DNA from: Diphasiastrum complanatum
Lineage: Eukaryota > Streptophyta > Lycopodiopsida > Lycopodiales > Lycopodiaceae
DNA length: 64,000 bases
Assembly (NCBI GenBank): GCA_029204225.1
Contig: CM055094.1
Coordinates: 6,394,548-6,458,547, forward strand
Direction: 5' to 3'
Shown: positions 46,107-57,115 of the stretch, one piece after another
How the letters are laid out: each line of letters opens with the position of its first letter
Position numbering within the stretch: the first letter of the stretch is position 1
Position numbers and translations under genes: made by a program
The notes under the pieces: model-generated
Told to the model about the DNA's origin: nothing
Seen by the model: the letters and a program-made list of their open reading frames with translations, nothing else
Database searches by the model: none

Positions 46107-46379
46107 ACTTAGAATATCCTTCTACAAAAACACAGATCATGCTACACCGTAACACAGACAGAAACCACTCTCTACAGCAAGCTCACATAGCAACTGTATT
46201 TCTCAAAATGAAATTACACTGTACATATAGTTGTTCACTCAGGCAACCCATGCATGACCCAAGTTGTCATTGACGGGACGCGTGTCCCGTCGACTTGCCT
46301 TGTGGCGAGGCCAACTGATCCTTATCAAGTGATAGGACCCACAGTACAGTAACACAGTGATTCTACTTTAATTCTAACT
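46107..46379 (-). repeat. 3' LTR of the minus-strand copia element, AGTT...AACT group
   Basis: 273 bp on minus from AGTTAGAATTAAAGTAG to ATATTCTAAGT. The polypurine tract CTTTAAGGGAGAG (46380-46392 read on minus) touches its 5' edge. Its coding neighbour identifies the coding region of the LTR family seen at 5991, 22819 and 40624. Confidence 0.87.
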
Positions 46380-46433
46380 CTCTCCCTTAAAGTAGAGTCT
46401 ACTTTTTATACAGTCATATTCATAGCTTTAAAG

Positions 46434-49400
46434 TCAACAAACTTTAAGTACAGAAAGCTTTGATCTAAACTTATCAAACTTTTCTCCAACAAGTGGCTTA
46501 GTGAAAATATCAGCTAGTTGTTCTTCCGTACTACAATAAACAACATGAATTTCACGACTCAGCAGCCTCTCACGTATAAAGTAATACTGAATCTCAATGT
46601 GCTTGGTTCTTGCATGGAACACTGGATTCTTTGCTAGCTGAATGCCACTCTGACTGTCGCTATGTAAAGTTGTGGGATTTTTCTACTTTATGCCAATCTC
46701 TTCCAAGATTTGTCTCAACCATATAGCTTCTTGTGCAGCACTACACATTGCCTTATACTCTGCTTCTGTGGTGGAAAGAGCAATTGTACTTTGCTTCTTA
46801 CTAGACCAGGAAAAGCTATTACCACAAAACTGGAATACATACCCTGTGGTGGATCTACGATCATCATAGTCACCTCCCCAATCCGCATCCACATAGCCAC
46901 ACAACTCAGGTAAACCCTCATGCTTCCTATAAATCAAGCCATAATCTGAAGTGCCTTTCACATAATGCAAAAGGCGTTTAGCTGCCTTCCAATGCGTTTT
47001 TGTAGGTGCTGCCATAAACTGACTTACAATGCCAACAACATAGCATATATATGATCTAGTCGTGGTAAGGTAAATCAAGCTCCCTACTAATTGTCTATAC
47101 AGCGTAGCATCAAATGACTATGACTCATCAAGCTTAGAAAGCTTTTTATCTGGTTCAATAGCAGTATTCACTGGTTTGCAATCCTGCAACCTAAACTTGT
47201 GTAGCAACTCTTTGACATACTTCACTTGTGTTCGTGTCCTTTTTGCCACACCTCTACTCCAAGGCAATAATGCATCAGGCTGAGATCTCTCATCTCGAAT
47301 TGTTCCATGAGGTCTTTCTTGGTCATGTCTATCATCTCTTGATTATTTTTTGCAATAATCAGGTCATCAACATAAAGAGCAATCAAAGCAACCATACCAT
47401 CAAAGCATAAGACATATAGATTTGGATCAAAATGTGTTCTCACCATCCCCTTTGAACGAAAGTAGGCATCAATCCTGCTATACCACGCACGTGGTGCCTG
47501 TTTAAGACCATAAAGCGCTCTTCAAGCGACATACTTTATTTTCCTGTCCCTTCGCTACAAAGCCTTCAGGTTGATCCATGAACACCTCTTCTTCTAACTC
47601 ACCATTTAGAAAAGCAGATTTTACATCCATCTGATGCAAAGGCCAATCAAAATGTGAAGCTAAAGCAACAAGTAGACATAGAGTATTCCACTTACATGCT
47701 GGCGCAAAGGTCTCCTCATAGTCAATGTCTTTACTTTGTGTTTTACTATGCTTCCATCTGCATGGTACTTAGTCCTATATACCCATTTGCAACCAATGGG
47801 TTTCTTGCCAACTGGTGGTTCTACTAAGTCTCATGTGCTATGCTTAGCAATTGACTCCATCTCCTCTCCCATGGCCCTGACCCAAATGTCATCATCCTTC
47901 GCTTCACCATAAGTCGAAGGTTCTTTGCTTTAAATAATGCATAATTTGCTTCATACCTTTCAGGTTGTGTCTTCTCTCTTGTTGATCTTCGTAGCTCTCC
48001 CTGGCTAGATGATCTTGGAAAGTCATCCATGTCGCGGCTCTCCAACAATCTCTCAAACCACTTAGGGAGCTTCCAGTCAGGTGATCGGCTTCCTGGTGAA
48101 AATGTATCCCACGGTACATCCTTCTCCTTGCATTTGTCACCTGCAACTTTAATCCTTCTTGCACCAAAAGTTTTGTCTCTAACTCTCCAACCTGTTTCTT
48201 GGGATTGAGTAGTAGTATCTTGAGATGTATCCTCATGTTCATCACTTGGAAGGTCAATGAATGGATCATCATCAAGAGGTATCCTCACTATACCATCTTT
48301 CCCACTGGATGTGTCTATCTTCTCAACATCCTCGTCTTCATACATCTTGGATTCATCAAAGATAATATCACGGCTTACATGGATTTTGTTTTCCACTAGA
48401 TCAAAACATCTATAGCCCTTCACACGTTCATCATATCCTAGGAATATACACTTGATAGCTTTCACATCAAGTTGACGTCTCTCTTCCTTAGGAATGTGTA
48501 CAAAGGCCTTACGTCCAAAGATTCGCAAGTGGTTCACCTTTGGCTTCTTCTTCGTGAATGCTTCCTCAGGTGTTATCTTTGGTATGGCAATGGTAGGACT
48601 TCTATTTTGAAGATAGACTGCCATACTGCATGCTTCTGACCAAAAATCTTTTGGTAGTTTCATCTTAGCTAGCATAGATCTGGCACTTTTCACAATCGTA
48701 TAATTCTTGGTCATGAAATATAAGGCTTTACCTAAAAATATGGTCCTCATAGGCTCGCATAAATTTGTGTGGATTAAATCCAGGATGTTCTTTGCTCTTG
48801 CAACACCACCTTTATTGAACTTCTCTCGATGCTGCTTCCCATATACACATGTTTCGCACATTGATTTCAAGTGGTCTTCTATGGTAGGCAATCTTGTTAC
48901 CATCTCCAATTTTCTCATCAAACTGAGGCTTCCCAAGTTCAAGTGACCAAGCCTATTATGTCACAACTCAGTTTGTGATGGAATGGACGATACAAGTCCA
49001 TGTTGCCCCTTGATTGTAGCATTCAACCTGTACAATTTTCTATTGGGCTCCCTTACTCCATTCGCAATAACTTTGAACTTTTGGTTCACAACCTTCACAA
49101 AGCAACGATCATGGGTGAATTCTACTTTCAACTTTTGAATAGTAATGACTCCAACAGAAAGTAGATTTTTCTTCAAACCTGGTACCTAAAGTACCTCCCT
49201 GATCATCCTGTGTTTGCCATCAGGTAGTTGGATTGAAACGGTGCCTATCCCTTTGATCTTGCACACATCGCCATTTGCCTGTGAAACAGATGTTCCACTA
49301 TCCAACACTTTCAAGCTACTGAACCAATTCTTGCTACCCGTCATGTGTCTTGTAGCTCCCGAGTCAATATACCACACTTGATCATCTTGATTAGATGACA

Positions 49401-50260
49401 ATGCAGATATGAAGATGCTAGAGTCTTCAATCTCACCCTCATCGACAAGGTTACCTGCCTGTTTTGGTTTCCCCTTGTCTTGTTCCACCAGGAATTTGCG
49501 ACATTCACTCTTCCAATGGCCCTTTTTACCACAATGGAAGCATTTGCCTTTCTTCTTGGTCTTACTAGAAGATCCCTCATCCTCCTGAGACTTGACAAAT
49601 TGATGTTTAAACTTCTTCTTGCCCTTGCCTTTGCCTTGTTTTTGGCGTGTCGCAAGTGCCTGATCATCAATATTCTGACGTATAGCTTTCACCATTTCTT
49701 GTGGTTGCTCTTCCTGCATCAAGATTCTTGTGAGCTCGTCAAAGGTTGGCAATCTTTCTCTTGATGCTATTCCGCTCACAAACATTTGATAGGGTTCTAC
49801 AATGCCGCACAATGCATTGTGCACTAGCTCCACATCACGTATGCGCTCACCAATAGAATGCAGTTCATCCCTCATTGTTTTGATTCTGGTCATATACGTC
49901 TGAATGTGGTCTCCTTGTTCCATTCGAGCACTATTCAGCTTTGATTTCAGAAACATGATTGACGTCTCAAACTGTTCCTTTAGCACATCCCATGTTGTCT
50001 GGGTATAACAATATCACAAATGTGGGTAATGATGTGATCCTTCACTGACAAGTTAATGAAGGTCAAAGCTTTCCTCATCTTTTTGTCGAACACTTTGATA
50101 TCTGCTTCATTTGGCGGTCTTCTCTCATCACTTGTGATGACTTCCCACACATCTTTCTCCATCAGTATGTTTTTCAATTTGAATTTCCACACTGCATAGT
50201 TGGAAATCCCGTCCAATTTGCTACTTTCACTCAAAATGGACTCTATCATGTTTGCCATCA
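46434..50260 (-). pseudogene. Ty1/copia gag-pol, nearly complete, with integrase core deleted
   Basis: Order on minus: gag from 50252 (MANMIESILSESSKLDGISN, NYAVWKFKLKNIL) with a frameshift near 49985; zinc knuckle CFHCGKKGHWKSEC (near 49520-49560); protease WYIDSGATRHMTG (near 49330-49370); pre-integrase RLNATIKGQ; zinc region MCETCVYGKQHREKF; integrase start ALYFMT joined directly to KNYTIVKSARSMLAK; SH3-like LGYDERVKGYRCFD and VSRDIIFDE; RT with frameshifts (LYGLKQAPRAWYSRID, ALYVDDLIIAKN); RNase H YVDADWGGDYDDR, SSKKQSTIALSTTEAEYKA and FHARTKHIEIQYYFIRE. The missing segment would carry all three integrase catalytic acids, so this copy cannot integrate. The 3' LTR is present. I found no primer site or matching LTR beyond 50260. 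Confidence 0.92.
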
Positions 50261-50474
50261 CAAAACTGCTTGAAACTTCTGTCGTAGGCTGAAAGCAGTA
50301 TGTTGAGGCCAATTGTGATGTCAAAAGTTGAAAATAATGACCTGCACTTTTTTCGTTACCAGGCCACTTGCCGCTTTTCCCCCAATTTGAAAGCCAAATC
50401 GGCGTCACGTTCCAAAATGTAGTCAGTCATCAACTCCCAACTACATGCCCAATGAAATGGTGAAATCACTTTTG

Positions 50475-51060
50475 ACACACTCCAAACACTTTCTCCGCTG
50501 CAATCACTCTATTTTGATATACCGTACTTGCAAGTACAGTCTGGGTGCCCTTTGTTTGGAGGTTATAGCCTTTCGTTTGGGTCAAAACGGATAAATGAGG
50601 TGGATTTAAGAGGTTTCTCGCTTTTTGAACTATTTCTTCAATTTGAAAAGACTTCAAACTTCAGTGAATTTGGACCCAATTTAACTTTCAGTATGAAAAT
50701 TTTTATTGAAGTTGAAGCGTGATTTGTCTTTCAACGCCCTTCAGGCCCCTTCAAGGCCCTTTAAAAAACAATCCACTGATTCTCTTGGATCCGATGGTCC
50801 AAATTCAATGCTAGAGGTTTGATCTCTATTGTTGATCATGATGGACACTAATTCGACAATCCGTGCACTGTCTTCACTCCTTGCAGCCGCTGGCCCACCT
50901 TAGAACACTAAGAGGGGACTCCTCTTCCGCGCGTGAACAGACCCGTGAGATCTCCTCTTCTTTCCATCTCCTTGCAAGCTATGGCTACAGGCTATAAACT
51001 GGTCCAATTCCTTAGATGATCCACGACGCTCCACGGACTCTGAGGATTTGTTACTTTGCA
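50475..51060 (+). repeat. Dispersed repeat, inverted copy of 1440-2013
   Basis: See the partner at 1440-2013. It lies just upstream (on minus) of the copia gag, where the 5' LTR would be expected, yet it does not match the 3' LTR at 46107-46379. So either the 5' end of the copia element was exchanged or the repeat is a separate insertion. Confidence 0.6.
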
Positions 51061-52433
51061 CTAGGGCGCCCTTCTACAGGCTTTTATAGCTTAAAAAACG
51101 GATCAGTATAGAGAGAAAACTTCGCTTTTATGCTTCCAAACCCTAGGCCAAGGTTTTTTTCACAACTTTGATCTTGGCTTGCTTTTCACAGCTCTCTGGT
51201 TGGCCAAATCAACTACTCTGAGGTCGCCCTACTATTGGAAAGCTGATGCTTCAATCCATTTGTCAAACGGTGTCCGTTCGAATGCAAACTGATTGCAAAC
51301 ACCGAGCAACTCCTCTCAACCACACACTATCCAGGTACCTAATAGACAAAAACTCATCTGGTGCCCACACTATCGGGCTACGGATCCTGTTGATGCTTGC
51401 CTTCATATCAGCCTATACAAGCACATGCCATCCAACGATATGAAGAACAATTGTCACAATCTAGACATTCCTCGCATTATCACGAATACCCACCAGAAAG
51501 TCCAGAACCACTAGCCATACAAGATGGTTATGCCATTATACAAGGGACAATGAACAACAAATGTTTCATCTATGGTGAAACCGGCCATTTCATGGGTGAT
51601 TGTCCAGTCAAGACCAAGTACCATACTGAGTGTCTCAACTGCGTCTGAAATACAGTTTAAAAGACTATCCAAAGCAACCCAACAAGATCCTACCTGCCCG
51701 ACACGTCAGTTATGAATCACAATAGGATTCTCACGACAACACCACACAAGCACCATAGCAACCAACAGTTAAACTTGTTGCTCAATCGAGAAGTTCCTTG
51801 AGAACAACTACATTACCACGACATTTACCAGATCAATAATCAAATATAGACGTTATATGAATTGAGTTATTGCAAGACATAGAGAAAACTGATATTCTGT
51901 CATCTGCTACTATTCCCAGAACAGAGCACCTTCAAACGTGAATTGACCCTTTCTCTACAATCCTGCAACCTCAAATCTATATGTCTACACTTTCTGATGA
52001 GATTTCCACTAACTGCATATCACAAAACAACTCTGAGAAATAGGCAATCTACAAGATATTCAGATTATAAATCTCATCATCTGAAGGATACTAATGGAAA
52101 TAGTATCTTCATCTTCTATGCATTTCAAGCCATATCTTACAATATCTGCTATCAATGATGGTAAATTTAGTGTCACCAACTTGCCTTGTTTTTGACAAGG
52201 GCATATCAGAGTTTTCTCATTACTCTACAAGACCAATAGGATATTACAGTTGTCAAGGTGAATTATCAATGTTGATGAATGAAAGTTTTGTTTGACAAGT
52301 GCCATACAGTTCTCACTCTCTGTACCATTCATTTATTTTCTTGTTCCTCTTCATTCCTTTTGTGTGATTGATTTTTGCATGAGAAGTAGCTACTGCACGA
52401 GAGTCTTCCATAAAGTATCTCAAGAACACATTT
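51061..52433. other. Mostly non-coding, with a gag-like zinc knuckle remnant
   Basis: Contains the fragment described separately at 51397-51648. The rest shows no recognisable protein or RNA gene. Confidence 0.4.
51397..51648 (+). pseudogene. Retroelement gag zinc-knuckle fragment
   Basis: An 83-codon frame with KCFIYGETGHFMGDCPVKTK. The spacing is that of a CCHC knuckle (C-x2-C-x4-H-x4-C) with the second Cys changed to Tyr. Gln/His-rich sequence precedes it, as in gypsy gag proteins. No capsid or protease part could be recognised. Confidence 0.5.
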
Positions 52434-52802
52434 ATTAATATATGTGTAGAATAGTTTTAATGTTTAATATCTGATTGAAAATCATTTTTGCAGCATTAAA
52501 GTAAGATTTCAGGGCATTTCAATCACTCTACACGTTGATTTATTGGTTGAATGCATGATCTACATGTTTGATTTTTACCATGTGATTCCAGTGCAAGAGT
52601 GACCCTCCTGAGTCATCCTCTAACAGGCAGGACATATACTACAACGATTACCAATCTCTTTCTGCCTAATTTGGGCTTTGAATAAGAAAGTTAACTTCAA
52701 GAAACTGCCCAATGTAGCCTAGCAACAGGCATAAACTGTTTTGAAACCACAGAAGAAGTAAAAAAAAACCAACTGATTCTCTAGAGCAGGGAATCAGTAA
52801 CC
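52434..52802 (+). repeat. Left member of a long inverted repeat pair (partner 57913-58191)
   Basis: 369 bp, from ATTAATATATGTGTAGAATAG at the outer edge to CTAGAGCAGGGAATCAGTAACC at the inner edge. The partner is its reverse complement at high identity by eye, lacking about 95 bp of the middle (52560-52655 region). The pair encloses 5.1 kb that includes a transposase-like gene, so the pair may be terminal inverted repeats. Confidence 0.8.
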
Positions 52803-53727
52803 AGTTTTCCTCATGTATAACTATAGGTTGCAACTTAATTAATGTGCACATGTGTGTAGAGAACTTGGAGGTTGTTGGTAGGTATCCAAGCTTCGGTGAA
52901 GTTGCAGTTGGTTCCATCTATTTTGTGGATCCGAAACTAACCATAAAGGGTTCCCTCAACGTAAAATCATTTTTTTTCCTTTTTACAAAGAAAAAAGAGG
53001 CGCCTCCCTGTGCCGAATCTGTGTGCCTCCCCTCTTTCTGTTTTTACTGTAGATTTTGTTTTACATAATAATAGGCATAACAATATTAACACAAATCTGA
53101 ATGCAGAACAAAGAACTGTATCAAAGTAAGTATATCAAGTATACATGTCAATAATGTGGTAGAGCACAAGAGAATAACGGACGAAATCGTATGCCCTACG
53201 AAACTTATTCAATCTGTAAAGGAATGAGACCTTATTACTGACAAAATAAAGAATCAATGCACAGAGCATCTACTTTTGTGTATCTTTGATAAGCTTCTCT
53301 TCTTCGTTCTCTCTCGCTTTCTTACTAATAAATACGCAAATGGTATTCAATATATACATAATGTTTCAGGTGTGTAGATGAAGAAAGTACAGGGTGGATG
53401 TGCTGTCTGTAGGAGATCATGGGTGGCTGCAGTCGTTGTCCAGTCTATTAGCGCAGCTGCATGAGCGTGAAGAGGGTGTGACGTCAGCCTTTGCTTTTCG
53501 TCTTTTCATCGCCTGTGAGAATTTGCATGTTAATATGCAGACTGCACGACAATGCGAGTAAATATGTAGCATGAATGGAGGCAAATTAAAATGGGGTTTA
53601 GTGACTAGAGGAAAGAAATCCAACACATTCCAAGCATAAATTTCTATTTTCATTTAGAATATCTTTATTAACAATTCATACCTTGCCAATTTTTATTGAC
53701 ATGTCATGCATTACTTGTTTCTCTACA
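52803..53727. other. Non-coding, upstream of the transposase-like gene
   Basis: No clear gene. A minus frame at 53653-53417 ends in a Cys-rich tail after a plausible acceptor near 53515 (SSRSCSCANRLDNDCSHP). I cannot connect it to other exons. Confidence 0.35.
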
Positions 53728-54913
53728 GATCTTGAAAGAGAACCATAAAATACTTTCATGGATATTTTCAAGAACAAACTATGGCGAGATTATAAGGAGA
53801 CATTTGGAGGGTGAGAAATTTACAGTCGAAAACCATGGAAGTTTTCAGATTCAATGGCACCTTGCAGGGGATTTGAAACATTAAAATGTATGTATAACGT
53901 CTCTCATGGGGCAACATCCATCCGTGTCTTCATTGCATGAAGGATTGCTACAATATGAATTTGGGATGATCAACAAACACTGGCCCAACACGAGAAGCTG
54001 AAGATCCAAATATGAAAAGTGTTCTGCCAATTCCATTGAAATATGTTCACTTACGCACATTGCATGCTGAGGTTCGTATTACTCAAAAACTTATTTACCT
54101 GCATATTCTACTAGCATGGAATCATAAACCGGAGTCTGTGGCTAAAGCAGCAATTAGGAGGTTGGAAATAGTTTTGTCAAATGCAGGACTACATAAAGGG
54201 AATGTCACAATTGAAAAAAGTGACAAACTCTCCGGGAAAAAAGGAAATGTTCCTAATAAGCCATCAATTGGAGGTGCTAAAGCAAGAAGATTCTTATCCA
54301 ATCACACATGGAAAGAATCAAATGTCAGATACAAAATTTGGAGAGAAATTGTTCAAGCCACACGAAGACTAGAAGGAAGTAATCGACTGGAAAAGAGACA
54401 AGTGTGGACCAACTTAGACAAACTCATAGGTGTTATCAAGAAAGAAAACCTATCATCAAAAGATATGAGGACTTTGCAAAATCATTGCATCACATTTGTA
54501 AAATCTGTACATGATTGGTGGGGAAAAGACAACGTTACTCATTACATGGTGCTAATCTATATCATCATCTGGTACTTTTCTCATTCAGGCTTATATTTTT
54601 TTCTACTGATGTAACTAATCAAAACTATTGGTTGCAGCACATCCTTCTTCATCATGCAACTTATTTTGCAAAGGAATATGGGAGCTTAAGTATCTGGTCA
54701 TCACAAGGCATTAAAAAATTTCATTGGAAAGCAAGGGGAGCATTTCATAGAGCAACAAACCATGGAGGACACAAATCAAGAAATAAATATTTAGTTCAAC
54801 TTTTTCAGTGGTTTTATAGAAGAGCACAATTTAGATATCAAGCTGAAAACTCGCCAAGTATTACAATATTTCGAAAGGCATTGAAATTCATTACAAAAGA
54901 GAAATCCTTGTAA
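53728..54913 (+). pseudogene. Transposase-like gene of an unassigned eukaryotic family, decayed
   Basis: Exon 1 follows a TCTCTACAG acceptor at about 53727: ILKENHKILSWIFSRTNYGE, then FQIQWHLAGDLK. A one-base loss shifts the frame; TLKCMYNVSHGATS follows, then another shift to HPCLHCMKDCYN and a TGA. From about 53968 it is open: LPIPLKYVHLRTLHAEVRIT, a basic Lys-rich middle, and HCITFVKSVHDWWGKDNVTHYM. A GT donor at 54549 and a TTGCAG acceptor at 54638 join HILLHHATYFAKEYGSLS, then SSQGIKKFHWKARGAFHRAT, NHGGHKSRNK and LQFF-like QLFQWFYRRAQFRYQ, stop at 54911-54913. The order G-D-x-K-x-L, C-x2-C, IP...LH..VRI..KL, then YGSLS..SxQGI.K resembles, from memory, uncharacterised transposase-like proteins common in invertebrates, where D-x-K-x-L holds a catalytic Asp. 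No zinc-finger N-terminus was found. Confidence 0.6.
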
Positions 54914-54924
54914 TATATCAAAAA

Positions 54925-55278
54925 TCTATTACAGAAAATCATTTAATTATCATCATCATCCTCTTCAAGATTCAGTATTGTCATGAAGGAATTCTCTCCT
55001 TTCATATGGATCCAAAAATTCTAAATTTTTTTCTCTTGCTCATATCAATGTAATCCGAATAAAGGGCCATTGCAGATGATCTTTTCGTAGTCTCATTGGG
55101 AGTATAACCCAATATCTTAATAGCCAAATCTCTTTTCACACACATTATTTTATATGTTCCTCTTGTGTACTTATGGCCTCCCAAACAAACTGATAATGAT
55201 TTGATGGTCATAATGATAGTGGTTGCATATGGATTAAAAGATGAATGATATATACAATTCCTGTTAATCACAGCCATA
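54925..55278 (-). pseudogene. Terminal exon of an unrecognised gene, convergent with the transposase-like gene
   Basis: On minus, a TTAACAG acceptor at about 55262 opens a frame with YHSSFNPYATTIIMTIKSLS, VCLGGHKYTRGTYKIMCVKR and DLAIKILGYTPNETTKRSS, then YSDYIDMSKRKK. A seven-A run near 55018-55026 shifts the frame to LEFLDPYERREFLHDNTES and a stop, which looks like the true end. The stretch is protein-like and ends about 20 bp from the stop of the opposing gene. I do not recognise it. Upstream exons were not found. Confidence 0.45.
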
Positions 55279-55504
55279 ATACATTAAATATTCAATCAGT
55301 AGTCTCCTCGAATATATATTAAACAAATAATAAACAAATGATAAATGGATATCATTAAAAAACGTGTACGATGAGAATTATTACAATCTCTCGCTCTATT
55401 TAAGCAGAGTAAAGACGAGATTTTTTCTTTTGAGATAATGTTCATTTAGAACAATTTCATTAGTCATTCATAAGGCGCTCCAATATAATTCTTCCGCGTA
55501 TGAG

Positions 55505-55869
55505 ATATCAGATCAGTGTGCTTGGCAAAAGATGCTTACTCTCCATTTGGACTGCATGTGTCGAATTGCTATTGCAAGAGCAAATTTTTTTTTTAAATTT
55601 TGGAAACTATTGGACCCCATTATGCATGCTCAAAGCTTGGTTCAATAAACTCTTCATACTGTCCAAGATTACGCAAAATTTATCGAGTCAAGCTTTGATC
55701 ATTCATATTCTGTCCAATATCGGTTCAACGCGCGAGAATAGCACCTCTGGTTTTCAAATGCTGTATATGCGCGTTGATTAACTATCGGATGAAATACTGG
55801 ATATCGGATCAGCGCGCCTTCAGAGAAGACAATAATTTTTCACTTGGACTACGCGCGTCGAATCGCTAT
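55505..55869. repeat. Three further 68-69-bp palindromic units
   Basis: Units 55505-55572 (68 bp, most diverged), 55717-55785 and 55801-55869 (69 bp each). Arms again follow ATATCGGWTCARCGCGC and GCGCGTYGATTxxCTAT or GCGCGTCGAATCGCTAT, with 35-nt loops. The first and third lie in a direct repeat of about 150 bp or more (55500-55660 and 55797-55950). Confidence 0.8.
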
Positions 55870-55950
55870 GGTAGGAAACAAAGTTTTTCGACAATTTTCG
55901 AAATTATTAGAGTGTATTTTGCATGATCAAAGACTGCGTTGGATAGACTT

Positions 55951-56179
55951 CAAAGTAGTTTGAAATTCATTGGTGAGCTTCTCCATCTGCAATTGATGTT
56001 GCTTATTAAGCAACTAAAACTAGGATTTCCAAAGCTGATCTCAGGTATTCTCGATCGGATTTGAGTCGTGGATAGAAGCACGGGGTGTTTGCCTTTGTCT
56101 GGATTCGTCAACATCTGATCCTTCATCTTCCTCTTAGATGGCATCAGACATAGCTAATTTTAGGCTCGCATACCAGCCA
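55951..56179. other. Non-coding, end of the palindrome-associated direct repeat
   Basis: No open frame of note. It links the tandem palindromes to the copia gag/protease remnant. Confidence 0.4.
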
Positions 56180-56550
56180 AAGTAGATTCTATTCTGCAAA
56201 TAGTGTAAGAAAACTGGACATCTTATCAGGGACTGTAGAACTTTAGAATAAACAATGAGAAGAAGAAGCAGTTCCAACAACAAGCAAATTCTACTTCAAC
56301 CAGTTACTTGATTCCAGCACCAAGATGAAGACGAAGCAGCCTTCTTGACCAAGGTCGGAGAACATCAAGATATCGATTCCTGGTACCTAGATTCGGGAGC
56401 AACTCAACATATGACTCACAACAAGGACTGGTTCAAAGACTACAAATCATACACCCATCCTCAAATCGTGCAACTTAGAGACAATTCAAAGCATACTATT
56501 GAGGGTGAAGGAACAGTCAGGGCTGAATTTCAGAGAGTTTCGCCGTAAAC
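56180..56550 (+). pseudogene. Copia gag zinc knuckle and protease fragment
   Basis: FCK*CKKTGHLIRDCR at 56182-56240 is a CCHC knuckle with a stop in the second position block. The frame at 56345-56548 begins MTKVGEHQDIDSWYLDSGAT and holds the protease active site LDSGATQHMTHNKDWF. It then continues into the pre-integrase region VQLRDNSKHTIEGEGTV and stops. No integrase follows. Confidence 0.8.
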
Positions 56551-57115
56551 GTTACATGCATTCTCAAAGATTTGCAAAAATCGTTGAGGGTCCAAACTAC
56601 CATCAAACTTGGGTAGATTCAACTTTGGGGTTTTTTTCTTAGAATGAGCCTCGTGAGTGAAAAAAGCACTATTCATTTGTGTTCTGGCGTGTGATGTTTC
56701 AACACCATGAACACAGGCTCGTGCTCATGAACACTCTGCTCTATCATGTTCATGTCCCTCAAATGGGTTTCTGGATGGCTTGTGTATTTCGGACTGCAAT
56801 TGATAGAACCTATAACGTCTGATTTGTTCAGTTGTAGGAGACCTTATTTCGTGTGGATCATCTTCTGGTATATCAGGATCGGTATGTTGGTTCATTGTGT
56901 ACTGTCGTGTATTTTTGTGTTGTGTATGGGTTTTTCGTGTTTTTGAATTTTTTAGGGTTTTAATTTTTTTAAGATTTTATTTTATTTTTCTTAGCATGTA
57001 GGGAACTCAAGGGGGAGACTCAGTATCAGAAGGACTTTCTATTGGTGTAAGTTTTATTTTTGAAAAAAAAAAATTGGCGTATATGCTTTTTCTTTTTTTT
57101 TTGAGCTCTAAGGCT
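56551..57115. other. Non-coding interval
   Basis: T-rich sequence without a recognisable protein. Homopolymer T/A runs around 56950-57100. Confidence 0.4.

Noticed and set aside
53417-53653. Minus frame ending in a Cys-rich tail
   Set aside because: A plausible acceptor exists, but there are no further exons, no start and no recognisable family. Not strong enough to call a gene.
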